NCBI GenBank assembly: GCA_947384095.1
Contig: CANDFU010000020.1
Location: 1-12,088 of the forward strand
Direction: 5' to 3'
Length of the DNA: 12,088 nucleotides
Origin: an uncultured Roseburia sp.
Lineage (GTDB): Bacteria > Bacillota > Clostridia > Lachnospirales > Lachnospiraceae
The notes under the pieces were generated by a model. The model searched no databases, was not told the DNA's origin, and saw only the letters and a list, made by a program, of their open reading frames with translations. The translations under genes were made by a program, and so were the position numbers. Numbering within the stretch: position 1 is the stretch's first letter; the number at the start of each line of letters is the position of its first letter. Of this stretch, positions 6,547 through 12,088 are shown piece after piece.

Positions 6547-8058
6547 TTATGTATAACGTTTGATTTTTTTCGAAGGCGTCTTCTCAAACTCCGTTTCCCG
6601 CACTTTCAGGCGGTAGACTTTACGGTATGGCGGCTCGCCAAGATTATATTCGTCAATCACGCTCTGCAGCGCCGTCTGAATATCCTTGATCCCCTTCTTT
6701 TTCGCATAATCAAAGTCCGGAAAAATCTCCGCCTCGATCACACCCTCGCTCTCACGGACCAGAACCTCCTGCACCAGGCGATGTGCCCCGATCTTGTTTT
6801 CCAGCTCCTCCGGCGAGACATTTTCACCGTTTTTCGTAATGATGAGATTCTTTTTCCTCCCCGTCAGAAACACAAACCCGTCTTCGTCCACATAGCCGAG
6901 ATCTCCTGTGACAAGCCAGCCGTCTTTCAGCGTTTCCGCCGTCTCCTCAGTCATCCTGTAATACCCCTGCATCACGCTGCTGCCGCGCACCCACAATTCG
7001 CCGTCCACCGTCTTTGCCTCACAGTTTGGCATAAGCTTTCCGACCGACTCTCTCTTTTTGTCCCAGCTCAGATTGGTGCTGATCACCGGGGCGCACTCTG
7101 TCATTCCATATCCCTGCAGAATGGTGATGCCATATTTTTCGAACAGATCAAAATAGGCCGGGTTCAGATAAGCGCCTCCGCTGCAGATTGTATGAAACTG
7201 CTTTCCGAACACCTTTGCCTTCACGACTGCCGCCGGGAGCCACGACGCCTCCTCCAGCTTTTTTGCAAGCGTCTCTATCATCAGCGGCACCATCAGTATC
7301 ATCTCCGGCTTAAACAACTTGATATTTTTAGCCACGCGGATCAGAGAATCATTGATACAGATGACGCTGCCCAGCGAAACGGCTTTTAAAATATCCATGG
7401 AGAGACAGTATGCGTGGTGAATCGGCAGCACCGATAACAACACGGTTCTCTCCGGAATCCTCATATCCAGGCAGGTTGCATTCTCCGCCAGATTCCGTTG
7501 CGTGAGCATAACTCCCTTACTCTTTCCCGTCGTACCGGAGGTAAACATGATCGTACAGAGCTGTTCCGGTTCCGGCTCATAGTCAAAGCTTCCTGCATGC
7601 TCGCGCAAAAGTGTGTGAAACGATAAAGCCGTCCCGTCGTTCTCCTCTTTCTGCATCAGAATCAGATACTTTAACTTCGGACAGCGCTCTTTTACAATCG
7701 CTGCAACATCCCTTCTGGAATCATCGAGAACAAATACCGTTGCATCCGCGCGGTCGATCAGACCGCACAGCTCCTCCGCCGGCAGGGACGCATCCAGAGG
7801 CACAGCCACGCTCCCGCTGTTTACCGTTCCGAAATAAGCAACCAGCCACGGGTACGACGTCGGTCCCGTCATTGCGATATGGCTTCCCTGCTCTCCCAGC
7901 GACTTTAACGCACAGGAAAAACTTTCACTGTCGGCCCGAAGCTGCGTGTATGATTTCGTTTCGATTTCATCCTTTTTCTTTTTATAGCGGACAGCGTCTT
8001 CCGCCCCAAAACGCTGCTCCGCCCCCACTAATATTTCACGAATTGTTTTACAGACCAT
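6547..8058 (-). CDS. Free-standing ANL-superfamily adenylating enzyme (acyl/aminoacyl-AMP ligase)
   Basis: A 503-residue enzyme that should activate a carboxylic acid as acyl-AMP and transfer it to a thiol, here probably the carrier protein encoded just upstream. The core motifs are all present: A3 P-loop FTSGTTGKSKGV (172-183), A5 GYGMTE (316-321), A7 TGDLGYVDEDG (384-394), A8 hinge GRKKNLIITKNGENVSPEE (400-418) and A10 TPSKKIKR (494-501) with the catalytic Lys498. No carrier or condensation domain is fused to it. Sequence alone does not say whether the substrate is a fatty acid, an aromatic acid or an amino acid. The ATG at 8058 is preferred over 8082 because AGGGA lies seven bases before it, while 8082 lacks a good site. 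It is the last gene of the four-gene operon. Confidence 0.92.
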   Translation of the reverse strand: MVCKTIREILVGAEQRFGAEDAVRYKKKKDEIETKSYTQLRADSESFSCALKSLGEQGSHIAMTGPTSYPWLVAYFGTVNSGSVAVPLDASLPAEELCGLIDRADATVFVLDDSRRDVAAIVKERCPKLKYLILMQKEENDGTALSFHTLLREHAGSFDYEPEPEQLCTIMFTSGTTGKSKGVMLTQRNLAENATCLDMRIPERTVLLSVLPIHHAYCLSMDILKAVSLGSVICINDSLIRVAKNIKLFKPEMILMVPLMIETLAKKLEEASWLPAAVVKAKVFGKQFHTICSGGAYLNPAYFDLFEKYGITILQGYGMTECAPVISTNLSWDKKRESVGKLMPNCEAKTVDGELWVRGSSVMQGYYRMTEETAETLKDGWLVTGDLGYVDEDGFVFLTGRKKNLIITKNGENVSPEELENKIGAHRLVQEVLVRESEGVIEAEIFPDFDYAKKKGIKDIQTALQSVIDEYNLGEPPYRKVYRLKVRETEFEKTPSKKIKRYT

Positions 8059-8094
8059 TTCTATCCCTGCCTTTCCAGCCATGCAGCTACCGGA

Positions 8095-8328
8095 CTATGC
8101 CTCTGCGGACAACTTTTCCAGATAATCGCACGCTTCCTGTACGGTGCGTATCTCCGCGACTTCCTGCTGATCGATCTCCACGTCAAACGTATCCTCCAGA
8201 TCTCCGAGCATACTCATAAAATCAAACGATGTAAATCCAAGGTCCTCCATAAAGCGGGACTCCGGACGGATCGCGTCCTTATCGATCTCAACATAATTTA
8301 CAATCATTTCCGTCAGTTTTTCAAACAT
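8095..8328 (-). CDS. Free-standing acyl/peptidyl carrier protein
   Basis: A 77-residue acidic four-helix carrier protein. The phosphopantetheine site lies in DLGFTSFDFMSML (29-41), with Ser34 as the attachment residue. Thr33 stands where DSL-type carriers have Asp, and Phe35 where they have Leu, so this is a divergent site. There are no fatty-acid synthesis (fab) genes nearby and no phosphopantetheinyl transferase in the window. GGAG lies six to eight bases before the ATG. It sits 14 bp after the condensation gene and 36 bp before the ligase gene, so it is most likely the shared carrier of those two enzymes. Confidence 0.92.
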   Translation of the reverse strand: MFEKLTEMIVNYVEIDKDAIRPESRFMEDLGFTSFDFMSMLGDLEDTFDVEIDQQEVAEIRTVQEACDYLEKLSAEA

Positions 8329-8342
8329 TTTTTTCTCCTTAT

Positions 8343-9746
8343 TTATACTGCGCTTATAATATCGCCAATTTTTTGTTCCGGATTTTCAATTCCCTTAAAC
8401 ATAATTTTGCAGAGATAATAATACAGGTACTCCAGTTTTTCACGGGATACCGCCTTGATCTGGTGTTCAAAGTTAAAGTCAAGCCCGTTATCGTCCGAGC
8501 GGTGCATTACAGTCAGATACATCGCCTGCGTCGTAGCGCCGTTAGGGTACCACTTGGTTTTATAGTGGATTCCGCCGAGCTTATCCAGCCCTTTCTCCCG
8601 CAGCGTCAACGGCTGGTACGTCAGCGACATCGGCTCGTACGTGCCCCCGGCCTCTGTCGGATAGAGCCTGCCACGATAGGCAAAATACGAAACCGGGTCA
8701 AAATTGGCATGGCGGAACAGTTCATTCTGCTTATCCCGCATGAGATAAATACCCTCAAGGAACGTCTTATCCTCCGACAAAATGGTACGGAACGGAAAGG
8801 AATGAATCCGCGTGCCGCCCGATTTTTTCTCCGACAGCGTCGCCCTTCTCGCAATCGCCGTATTGATGGACACATCGTCATTTCCGTTCATTTTCTGAAA
8901 ATAAGTACGCAGCCCCATCATAAGGAGACACACAAGCGACACATGATAGTTCTCGCAGAACTTCATCAGCCGCGCTGTCGGCTCCGCCTCCAGATGAAAG
9001 ATATCCAGTGCAGAGTCCACGGAGTCCGACACATTGACCGCAGCCCGCACATTCGGATTCTTCGTCCGCGCTCTCGCCTCATCAAGGCGTACCGTACCGT
9101 CAATCCCATTGTAAATCGGCTCCGAAGCTTCAATCAGTTTGTGAAAAAACTCCGTGTCCCGTTCCTTTGCGCGGCATCCCGCCTCATAATCCAGATCTTT
9201 TTTCAACTGTTCAATATAAGAAGCCATATCCTTTGGGTACGGTACATCCTCATACATCGTATTACAATACAGCTCGATAATATCTTTCAGGAAGCAGATA
9301 ATCGACTGCGCATCCATCGTCAGGTGATCGACCAGCAGATATACGCCGTTGTGCCCGTCGGAAGTCTGAATCATGACAATCCGGTTCATCGGCGCATCAT
9401 GGTGTTCGAACGGGACCTGCGTCCAGCCCCGCATCACATCCTCGGCCTCTTCCATTGATTGATCCCTGAAATCAACCAGTTCAATCTCCCTCTCTTCTTT
9501 ATCCGCCAGATACTGATACCAGTTTCCCTCTTTGTCCTGTGCAAACCGCAGCCGCATCGCTTCACAGCGCTCATATGCCTTATAAACAGACTGCCTTAAC
9601 ACTTCAAAATCCAGCTCCACCTCAATGGTAAGGCTCGTCCCGATATTCAGCACCTGCTTTTTCGGGCAGAAATCCAGATAAAAAAAGTGAAACTTCTGCG
9701 CAACGGTCAGCGGGTAAACTTTATGTCCTTTTCGCGTTTTCATCAT
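8343..9746 (-). CDS. Free-standing condensation-domain acyltransferase
   Basis: A 467-residue single-domain protein of the NRPS condensation/CoA-dependent acyltransferase fold. The N-terminal YPLTVAQKFHFFYLDF (11-26) resembles condensation motif C1, and AMRLRF (63-68) resembles C2. The active-site HHxxxDG motif is present as DHLTMDA (140-146): the catalytic His141 and Asp145 are kept, but the first His is Asp and the final Gly is Ala. The protein would transfer a thioester-bound acyl or aminoacyl group from the carrier protein to an amine or alcohol acceptor; the acceptor is unknown. Its ATG overlaps the hydrolase stop by 4 bp (ATGA), and GGAGG lies upstream. Alternatives are a PapA-like or wax-ester-synthase-like acyltransferase, or an inactive relative. 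Confidence 0.85.
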   Translation of the reverse strand: MMKTRKGHKVYPLTVAQKFHFFYLDFCPKKQVLNIGTSLTIEVELDFEVLRQSVYKAYERCEAMRLRFAQDKEGNWYQYLADKEEREIELVDFRDQSMEEAEDVMRGWTQVPFEHHDAPMNRIVMIQTSDGHNGVYLLVDHLTMDAQSIICFLKDIIELYCNTMYEDVPYPKDMASYIEQLKKDLDYEAGCRAKERDTEFFHKLIEASEPIYNGIDGTVRLDEARARTKNPNVRAAVNVSDSVDSALDIFHLEAEPTARLMKFCENYHVSLVCLLMMGLRTYFQKMNGNDDVSINTAIARRATLSEKKSGGTRIHSFPFRTILSEDKTFLEGIYLMRDKQNELFRHANFDPVSYFAYRGRLYPTEAGGTYEPMSLTYQPLTLREKGLDKLGGIHYKTKWYPNGATTQAMYLTVMHRSDDNGLDFNFEHQIKAVSREKLEYLYYYLCKIMFKGIENPEQKIGDIISAV

Positions 9747-10687
9747 CTCACAACTCCTCCTATAAATTCATCCAATGCCCGCTCATATGCCTCCATATCT
9801 TTATAATAACTCTCCGCATGAGCCGCGCCCTTTACAATCAGCTTTTGTTTCGGGGAAGCGCAATTCTCATAAATCTCCTCACACATGCAGACCGGAACAA
9901 ACGTATCTGCGTCCCCGTGAATCATCAGAATAGGAACGGTCGCCTTCCGCACTTCCCGCGCCGCATTGCACTCATCCATCCCATACCCTGCTTTTCTTTT
10001 ATTTATAAAATCAGCCGCCGGTATCACCGGAAAAGCGGGAAGGTGATACATTGTGTGGAGAACATGGGTAAAAACCTCCTTCGGAGATGTAAAACCACAG
10101 TCTGAGATAATCCCTTTTACCTGCTGCGGAAGTGTAAGGCCGCTCGTCATCAGAACCGTGGCGCCTCCCATCGATGTCCCGTGCAGCAGAATCTGTACCT
10201 GCCCGCCACAGTTTCCGACTACCCAGCCCACCCAGAGCAGGGCGTCTTTCCGGTCGAGACAGCCAAAGCCGATATACTCACCCTCACTCTTTCCATGTGC
10301 ACGCTCGTCTACCAGCAGCATGCTATACCCATGCCTCAGATAATAATCCGAAAGCGCAATATAGTCCTTCATCCCTTCGCTCGTATACCCGTGAAAGCAT
10401 ACAACCACTTTTGTCTCATCCTCACGAGGAAAATACACAGCGTGCAGCTTCAGTCCATCTTCTGCGGTAATCCAGACATCCCGATGTGTCTGTGCGTGCA
10501 GGTACTCTTTTCTTTCACTGAGAAGCCCTGCATACTGAGACCAGTCCGTGCCCGCCATTTTCATCGTGCGCTCTGTTTTCGCCTCGTTCCGTTTCATCGT
10601 GCGCCGGTAAAAATAGATTGATTCACCCGCTCCGACGATGGCGGCGCCCGCTCCGAACGTGAGCGCTGCTTTTAAAAACCCTCTCAT
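9743..10687 (-). CDS. Membrane-anchored alpha/beta hydrolase
   Basis: A 314-residue serine hydrolase. Residues 1-24 are MRGFLKAALTFGAGAAIVGA and on, a basic start followed by a short hydrophobic segment that suggests an uncleaved membrane anchor or signal. The oxyanion region CFHGYTSEG is at 97-105, the nucleophile elbow HGTSMGG at 169-175 with Ser172, the acid most likely Asp261 in HGDADTFVP, and the base His290 in GAAHAESYY. The triad looks complete. As first gene of the operon it may release or modify the product, but it could equally be a peptidase-like esterase. The start at 10687 follows GGAGG by four bases; a TTG-initiated extension to 10726 would run through the operator and is rejected. 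Confidence 0.88.
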   Translation of the reverse strand: MRGFLKAALTFGAGAAIVGAGESIYFYRRTMKRNEAKTERTMKMAGTDWSQYAGLLSERKEYLHAQTHRDVWITAEDGLKLHAVYFPREDETKVVVCFHGYTSEGMKDYIALSDYYLRHGYSMLLVDERAHGKSEGEYIGFGCLDRKDALLWVGWVVGNCGGQVQILLHGTSMGGATVLMTSGLTLPQQVKGIISDCGFTSPKEVFTHVLHTMYHLPAFPVIPAADFINKRKAGYGMDECNAAREVRKATVPILMIHGDADTFVPVCMCEEIYENCASPKQKLIVKGAAHAESYYKDMEAYERALDEFIGGVVR

Positions 10688-10711
10688 ACGTCCTCCATCT
10701 TCATAACAATT

Positions 10712-10726
10712 TCGACCAACAGTCAA
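10712..10726. promoter_or_regulatory. Putative TetR operator, copy 1
   Basis: The plus strand reads TCGAC-CAACA-GTCAA, an imperfect dyad. It shares the 15-base pattern TYGACCAACRGTCRA with copy 2 but in the opposite orientation. It lies 25 bp before the hydrolase ATG, in the leader. Confidence 0.65.
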
Positions 10727-10741
10727 CCTTTATTCTCCTAT

Positions 10742-10770
10742 ACATTATCACCTTTTCGACCGTTGGTCAA
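10742..10770 (-). promoter_or_regulatory. Promoter of the hydrolase-condensation-carrier-ligase operon
   Basis: TTGACC (10765-10770, 5 of 6) is followed either by GATAAT at a short 15-bp spacing (10744-10749) or by a poor TAATGT at 17 bp (10742-10747). The weak -10 alignment leaves the start uncertain. Confidence 0.5.
10756..10770. promoter_or_regulatory. Putative TetR operator, copy 2
   Basis: The minus strand reads TTGAC-CAACG-GTCGA, identical to copy 1 at 12 of 15 positions. Its first six bases form the -35 box of the leftward operon. Copies start 44 bp apart, about four helical turns, which would suit repression by one or two dimers. Confidence 0.7.
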
Positions 10771-10827
10771 CACTCAGTCTGTAAAATCTGCACGGTTTTC
10801 CCTCTCTTTTTCTGTCCTTTTTGCCAA

Positions 10828-10857
10828 TTGCCGCTGTCGTTTCCGACATGTTATACT
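10828..10857 (+). promoter_or_regulatory. Promoter of the TetR-family gene
   Basis: TTGCCG (10828-10833) and TATACT (10852-10857, 5 of 6) are 18 bp apart. Between them lies the inverted repeat TGTCG-TTTC-CGACA (10835-10848), which could be a further regulator site. The dyad differs from the two operator copies in half-site order. Confidence 0.5.
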
Positions 10858-10910
10858 AAAAAAAGTTTCATATTCACATTTTTACTGACTTACAAGGAAG
10901 GCTTGAAGAA

Positions 10911-11540
10911 ATGGCAAATCACGCAAAATATGATCTGATTCTGGACGCACTGGAAAAACTTCTCACCGGCAGAAACCTGCAGACAATTTCGGTCAGCGAG
11001 ATCGCACAGACCGCAGGAATCGGAAAAGGAAGCATTTATTACTATTTTCCCTCAAAAGAAGCTATCTTTGAGGCATTGGTGGAGCGTAATTACGAAAAAC
11101 CGCTGGAGACGGCAAAAAAACTGGCGGGACAGATTCAGATTTCCCCTTTCACACGCATGGCCATGATCTTTCAGGCATGCCGCAGTTCCTCCTCTGCCTT
11201 CTTAGACCGTCAGCAGAGCCCTCTGCAGGCAAATCCGCAGGAAAATTCCCTGCTCCACCAGAAATATATGAACCACTTGATTACAGAGGTAAAACCCGCG
11301 CTGACAGAAATCATACGACAGGGTATTCAAGCCGGTGAAATTCACTTCGATTATCCGGCTGCCCTCGCGGAGATCGTTCTGATTGTCCTGACCGTAAAAC
11401 TGGACAATTCCCTTGTCCCCTCTCCCGTCGAAGATATAGAAGAAACTCTGCTGGGTCTGATTTCCCTGCTGGAAAAAGGGACAGGAAACCCGGTAGGATC
11501 GCTCAATTTCCTGACCACCTACACGCAGACGCCGTCCTGA
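10911..11540 (+). CDS. TetR/AcrR-family transcriptional regulator
   Basis: A 209-residue regulator. The N-terminal DNA-binding domain (about 1-55) has the TetR helix-turn-helix ISVSEIAQTAGIGKGSIYYY (26-45) followed by FPSKEAIFEAL. The rest is the variable helical ligand-binding and dimerisation domain, including an aliphatic helix near 155-170. It is divergent from the four-gene operon and shares a 223-bp region holding two matching dyads, so it is probably the repressor of that operon. The ligand may be the pathway's acid substrate or product, which is inferred. An AAGGAAGG-type ribosome binding site precedes the ATG. Confidence 0.93.
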   Translation: MANHAKYDLILDALEKLLTGRNLQTISVSEIAQTAGIGKGSIYYYFPSKEAIFEALVERNYEKPLETAKKLAGQIQISPFTRMAMIFQACRSSSSAFLDRQQSPLQANPQENSLLHQKYMNHLITEVKPALTEIIRQGIQAGEIHFDYPAALAEIVLIVLTVKLDNSLVPSPVEDIEETLLGLISLLEKGTGNPVGSLNFLTTYTQTPS

Positions 11541-11567
11541 CCAGGGACTGCGTGCTTTTGCCGGAGG

Positions 11568-11604
11568 TTCCTGTGAACTCCCTTTCATGCAGAGTTCATA
11601 GGAA
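11568..11604. repeat. Long hairpin downstream of the TetR gene
   Basis: TTCCTGTGAACTC (11568-11580) and GAGTTCATAGGAA (11592-11604) form a 13-pair stem with one G-U pair and an 11-nt loop. No T run follows, so a terminator role is uncertain. Its right arm contains the TAG that interrupts the Nudix reading frame. Confidence 0.6.
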
Positions 11605-11968
11605 GGCCAGATAGGAAACCAGATTTTTCTTTTGCTCCCTTTCCGGAATTGTGTACCAGTGGCAAGGGTATACCTGCCGGAAGGCCATGTACAACGGGGA
11701 GAACCATTTGTGGATGCTGTGATCCGGGAGATAAAAGAAGAAACCGGATTAGAAATCACAAATCCCAGGATAGCTGGCATAAAGCAGTTTCCGAATGGAA
11801 AACGGAAGGTATGTTGTATTGTTGTTTAAGGCAACAGAATGGTTGGGGAATGTTGTTTCATCGGAAGAAGGGCTTATGGAATGGGTCGGATACCGCCGTC
11901 TCCCAGGCATGCATACGGTTGAAGATTTTGGAGAGCTTTTGAAAGTGATGAAAGTACGCCAGAATTGA
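11602..11968 (+). pseudogene. Decayed Nudix hydrolase gene
   Basis: The frame from 11602 encodes a Nudix domain strand followed by a full Nudix box at about 11686-11754: G-x5-E-x7-REIKEETGL within GHVQRGEPFVDAVIREIKEE. Nudix enzymes hydrolyse nucleoside diphosphates linked to other groups. The frame then breaks: after PNGKRK an extra base near 11809 gives VCCIVV and a stop at 11829. Reading one base on restores a typical Nudix C-terminal half, YVVLLFKATEW through SSEEGLMEWV, ending at 11968. A TAG at 11599 blocks the frame upstream and no good start or ribosome binding site exists, so the N-terminus is missing as well. Either the gene is dead or the sequence has errors. Confidence 0.8.
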
Positions 11969-12014
11969 CAGAGTTTCAAGATTTGATTCGAAACAGCCAC
12001 TTTTCAACAAAAAA

Positions 12015-12088
12015 TCGGAGCAACAGGATTTGAACCTGCGACCTCACGGCCCCCAGCCGTGCGCGCTACCAAACTACGCCATGCTCCG
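12015..12088 (-). tRNA. tRNA-Pro, anticodon GGG
   Basis: Reading leftward from the window's last base, CGGAGCA pairs with TGCTCCG as the acceptor stem. The anticodon stem CACGG/CCGTG encloses the loop CTGGGGG with anticodon GGG (12054-12052), reading CCC. The T-arm is GCAGG-TTCAAAT-CCTGT. The discriminator is A (12015). Unlike tRNA-Ser, CCA is not encoded; a T run (12009-12014) follows at once. Confidence 0.95.

Noticed and set aside
6311..6556. 81-codon open frame across tRNA-Ser and the palindrome
   Set aside because: It overlaps the tRNA and its terminator and has no recognisable product.
8373..9458. Long plus-strand open frame opposite the condensation gene
   Set aside because: It is an antisense shadow: the minus strand has clear condensation motifs, and this frame has none.
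10688..10726. TTG-initiated extension of the hydrolase
   Set aside because: It is encoded by the operator copy, and the ATG at 10687 has its own GGAGG.
11202..11780. 192-codon minus-strand open frame opposite the TetR and Nudix regions
   Set aside because: It overlaps two recognisable plus-strand coding regions and resembles no family.

Overview
The window looks like a chromosomal segment from a Gram-positive anaerobe of the class Clostridia, most likely Lachnospiraceae. This rests on recognising the proteins (DUF6062-like protein, the 357-residue PfkA type, the dnaX-ybaB-recR replication/repair block), on strong GGAGG-type ribosome binding sites and on sigma-A-like promoters. No database search was possible. 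I see no phage, transposase, CRISPR array or integration module.

Left third (1-5188). A minus-strand block reads arsC/Spx-like reductase - acylphosphatase - pfkA - dnaX - ybaB. Past it lie an oppositely oriented DUF6062-type cysteine-rich gene and, at the very edge, the first seven codons of what is probably recR. The usual dnaX-ybaB-recR order is therefore interrupted by one inverted gene. dnaX is broken: about 16 nt are missing exactly at the Walker A P-loop, which removes the GKTS core and shifts the frame. This is unexpected for an essential replication gene.

Middle (5160-6546). A Gfo/Idh/MocA-type oxidoreductase with a near-consensus promoter is followed by a complete tRNA-Ser(CGA) with its own promoter and a terminator. 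After these comes a palindrome flanked by 11-bp direct repeats.

Right part (6547-11540). This is the most interesting section. A four-gene minus-strand operon encodes a membrane-anchored alpha/beta hydrolase, a free-standing NRPS-type condensation domain protein, a free-standing acyl carrier protein and a free-standing ANL adenylating enzyme. Together the last three form a dissociated activation-carrier-condensation set. A divergent TetR-family regulator is separated from the operon by a 223-bp region holding two copies, in inverted orientation, of a 15-bp dyad (TYGACCAACRGTCRA), one of them over the operon's -35 box. The simplest model is that TetR represses a small acyl- or aminoacyl-conjugating pathway. 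Its product cannot be read from the sequence.

Right edge (11541-12088). A decayed Nudix hydrolase gene has an intact Nudix box but an early stop and a +1 frameshift. A minus-strand tRNA-Pro(GGG) ends the window. Two coding frameshifts in 12 kb make it worth asking whether part of this reflects sequence error.
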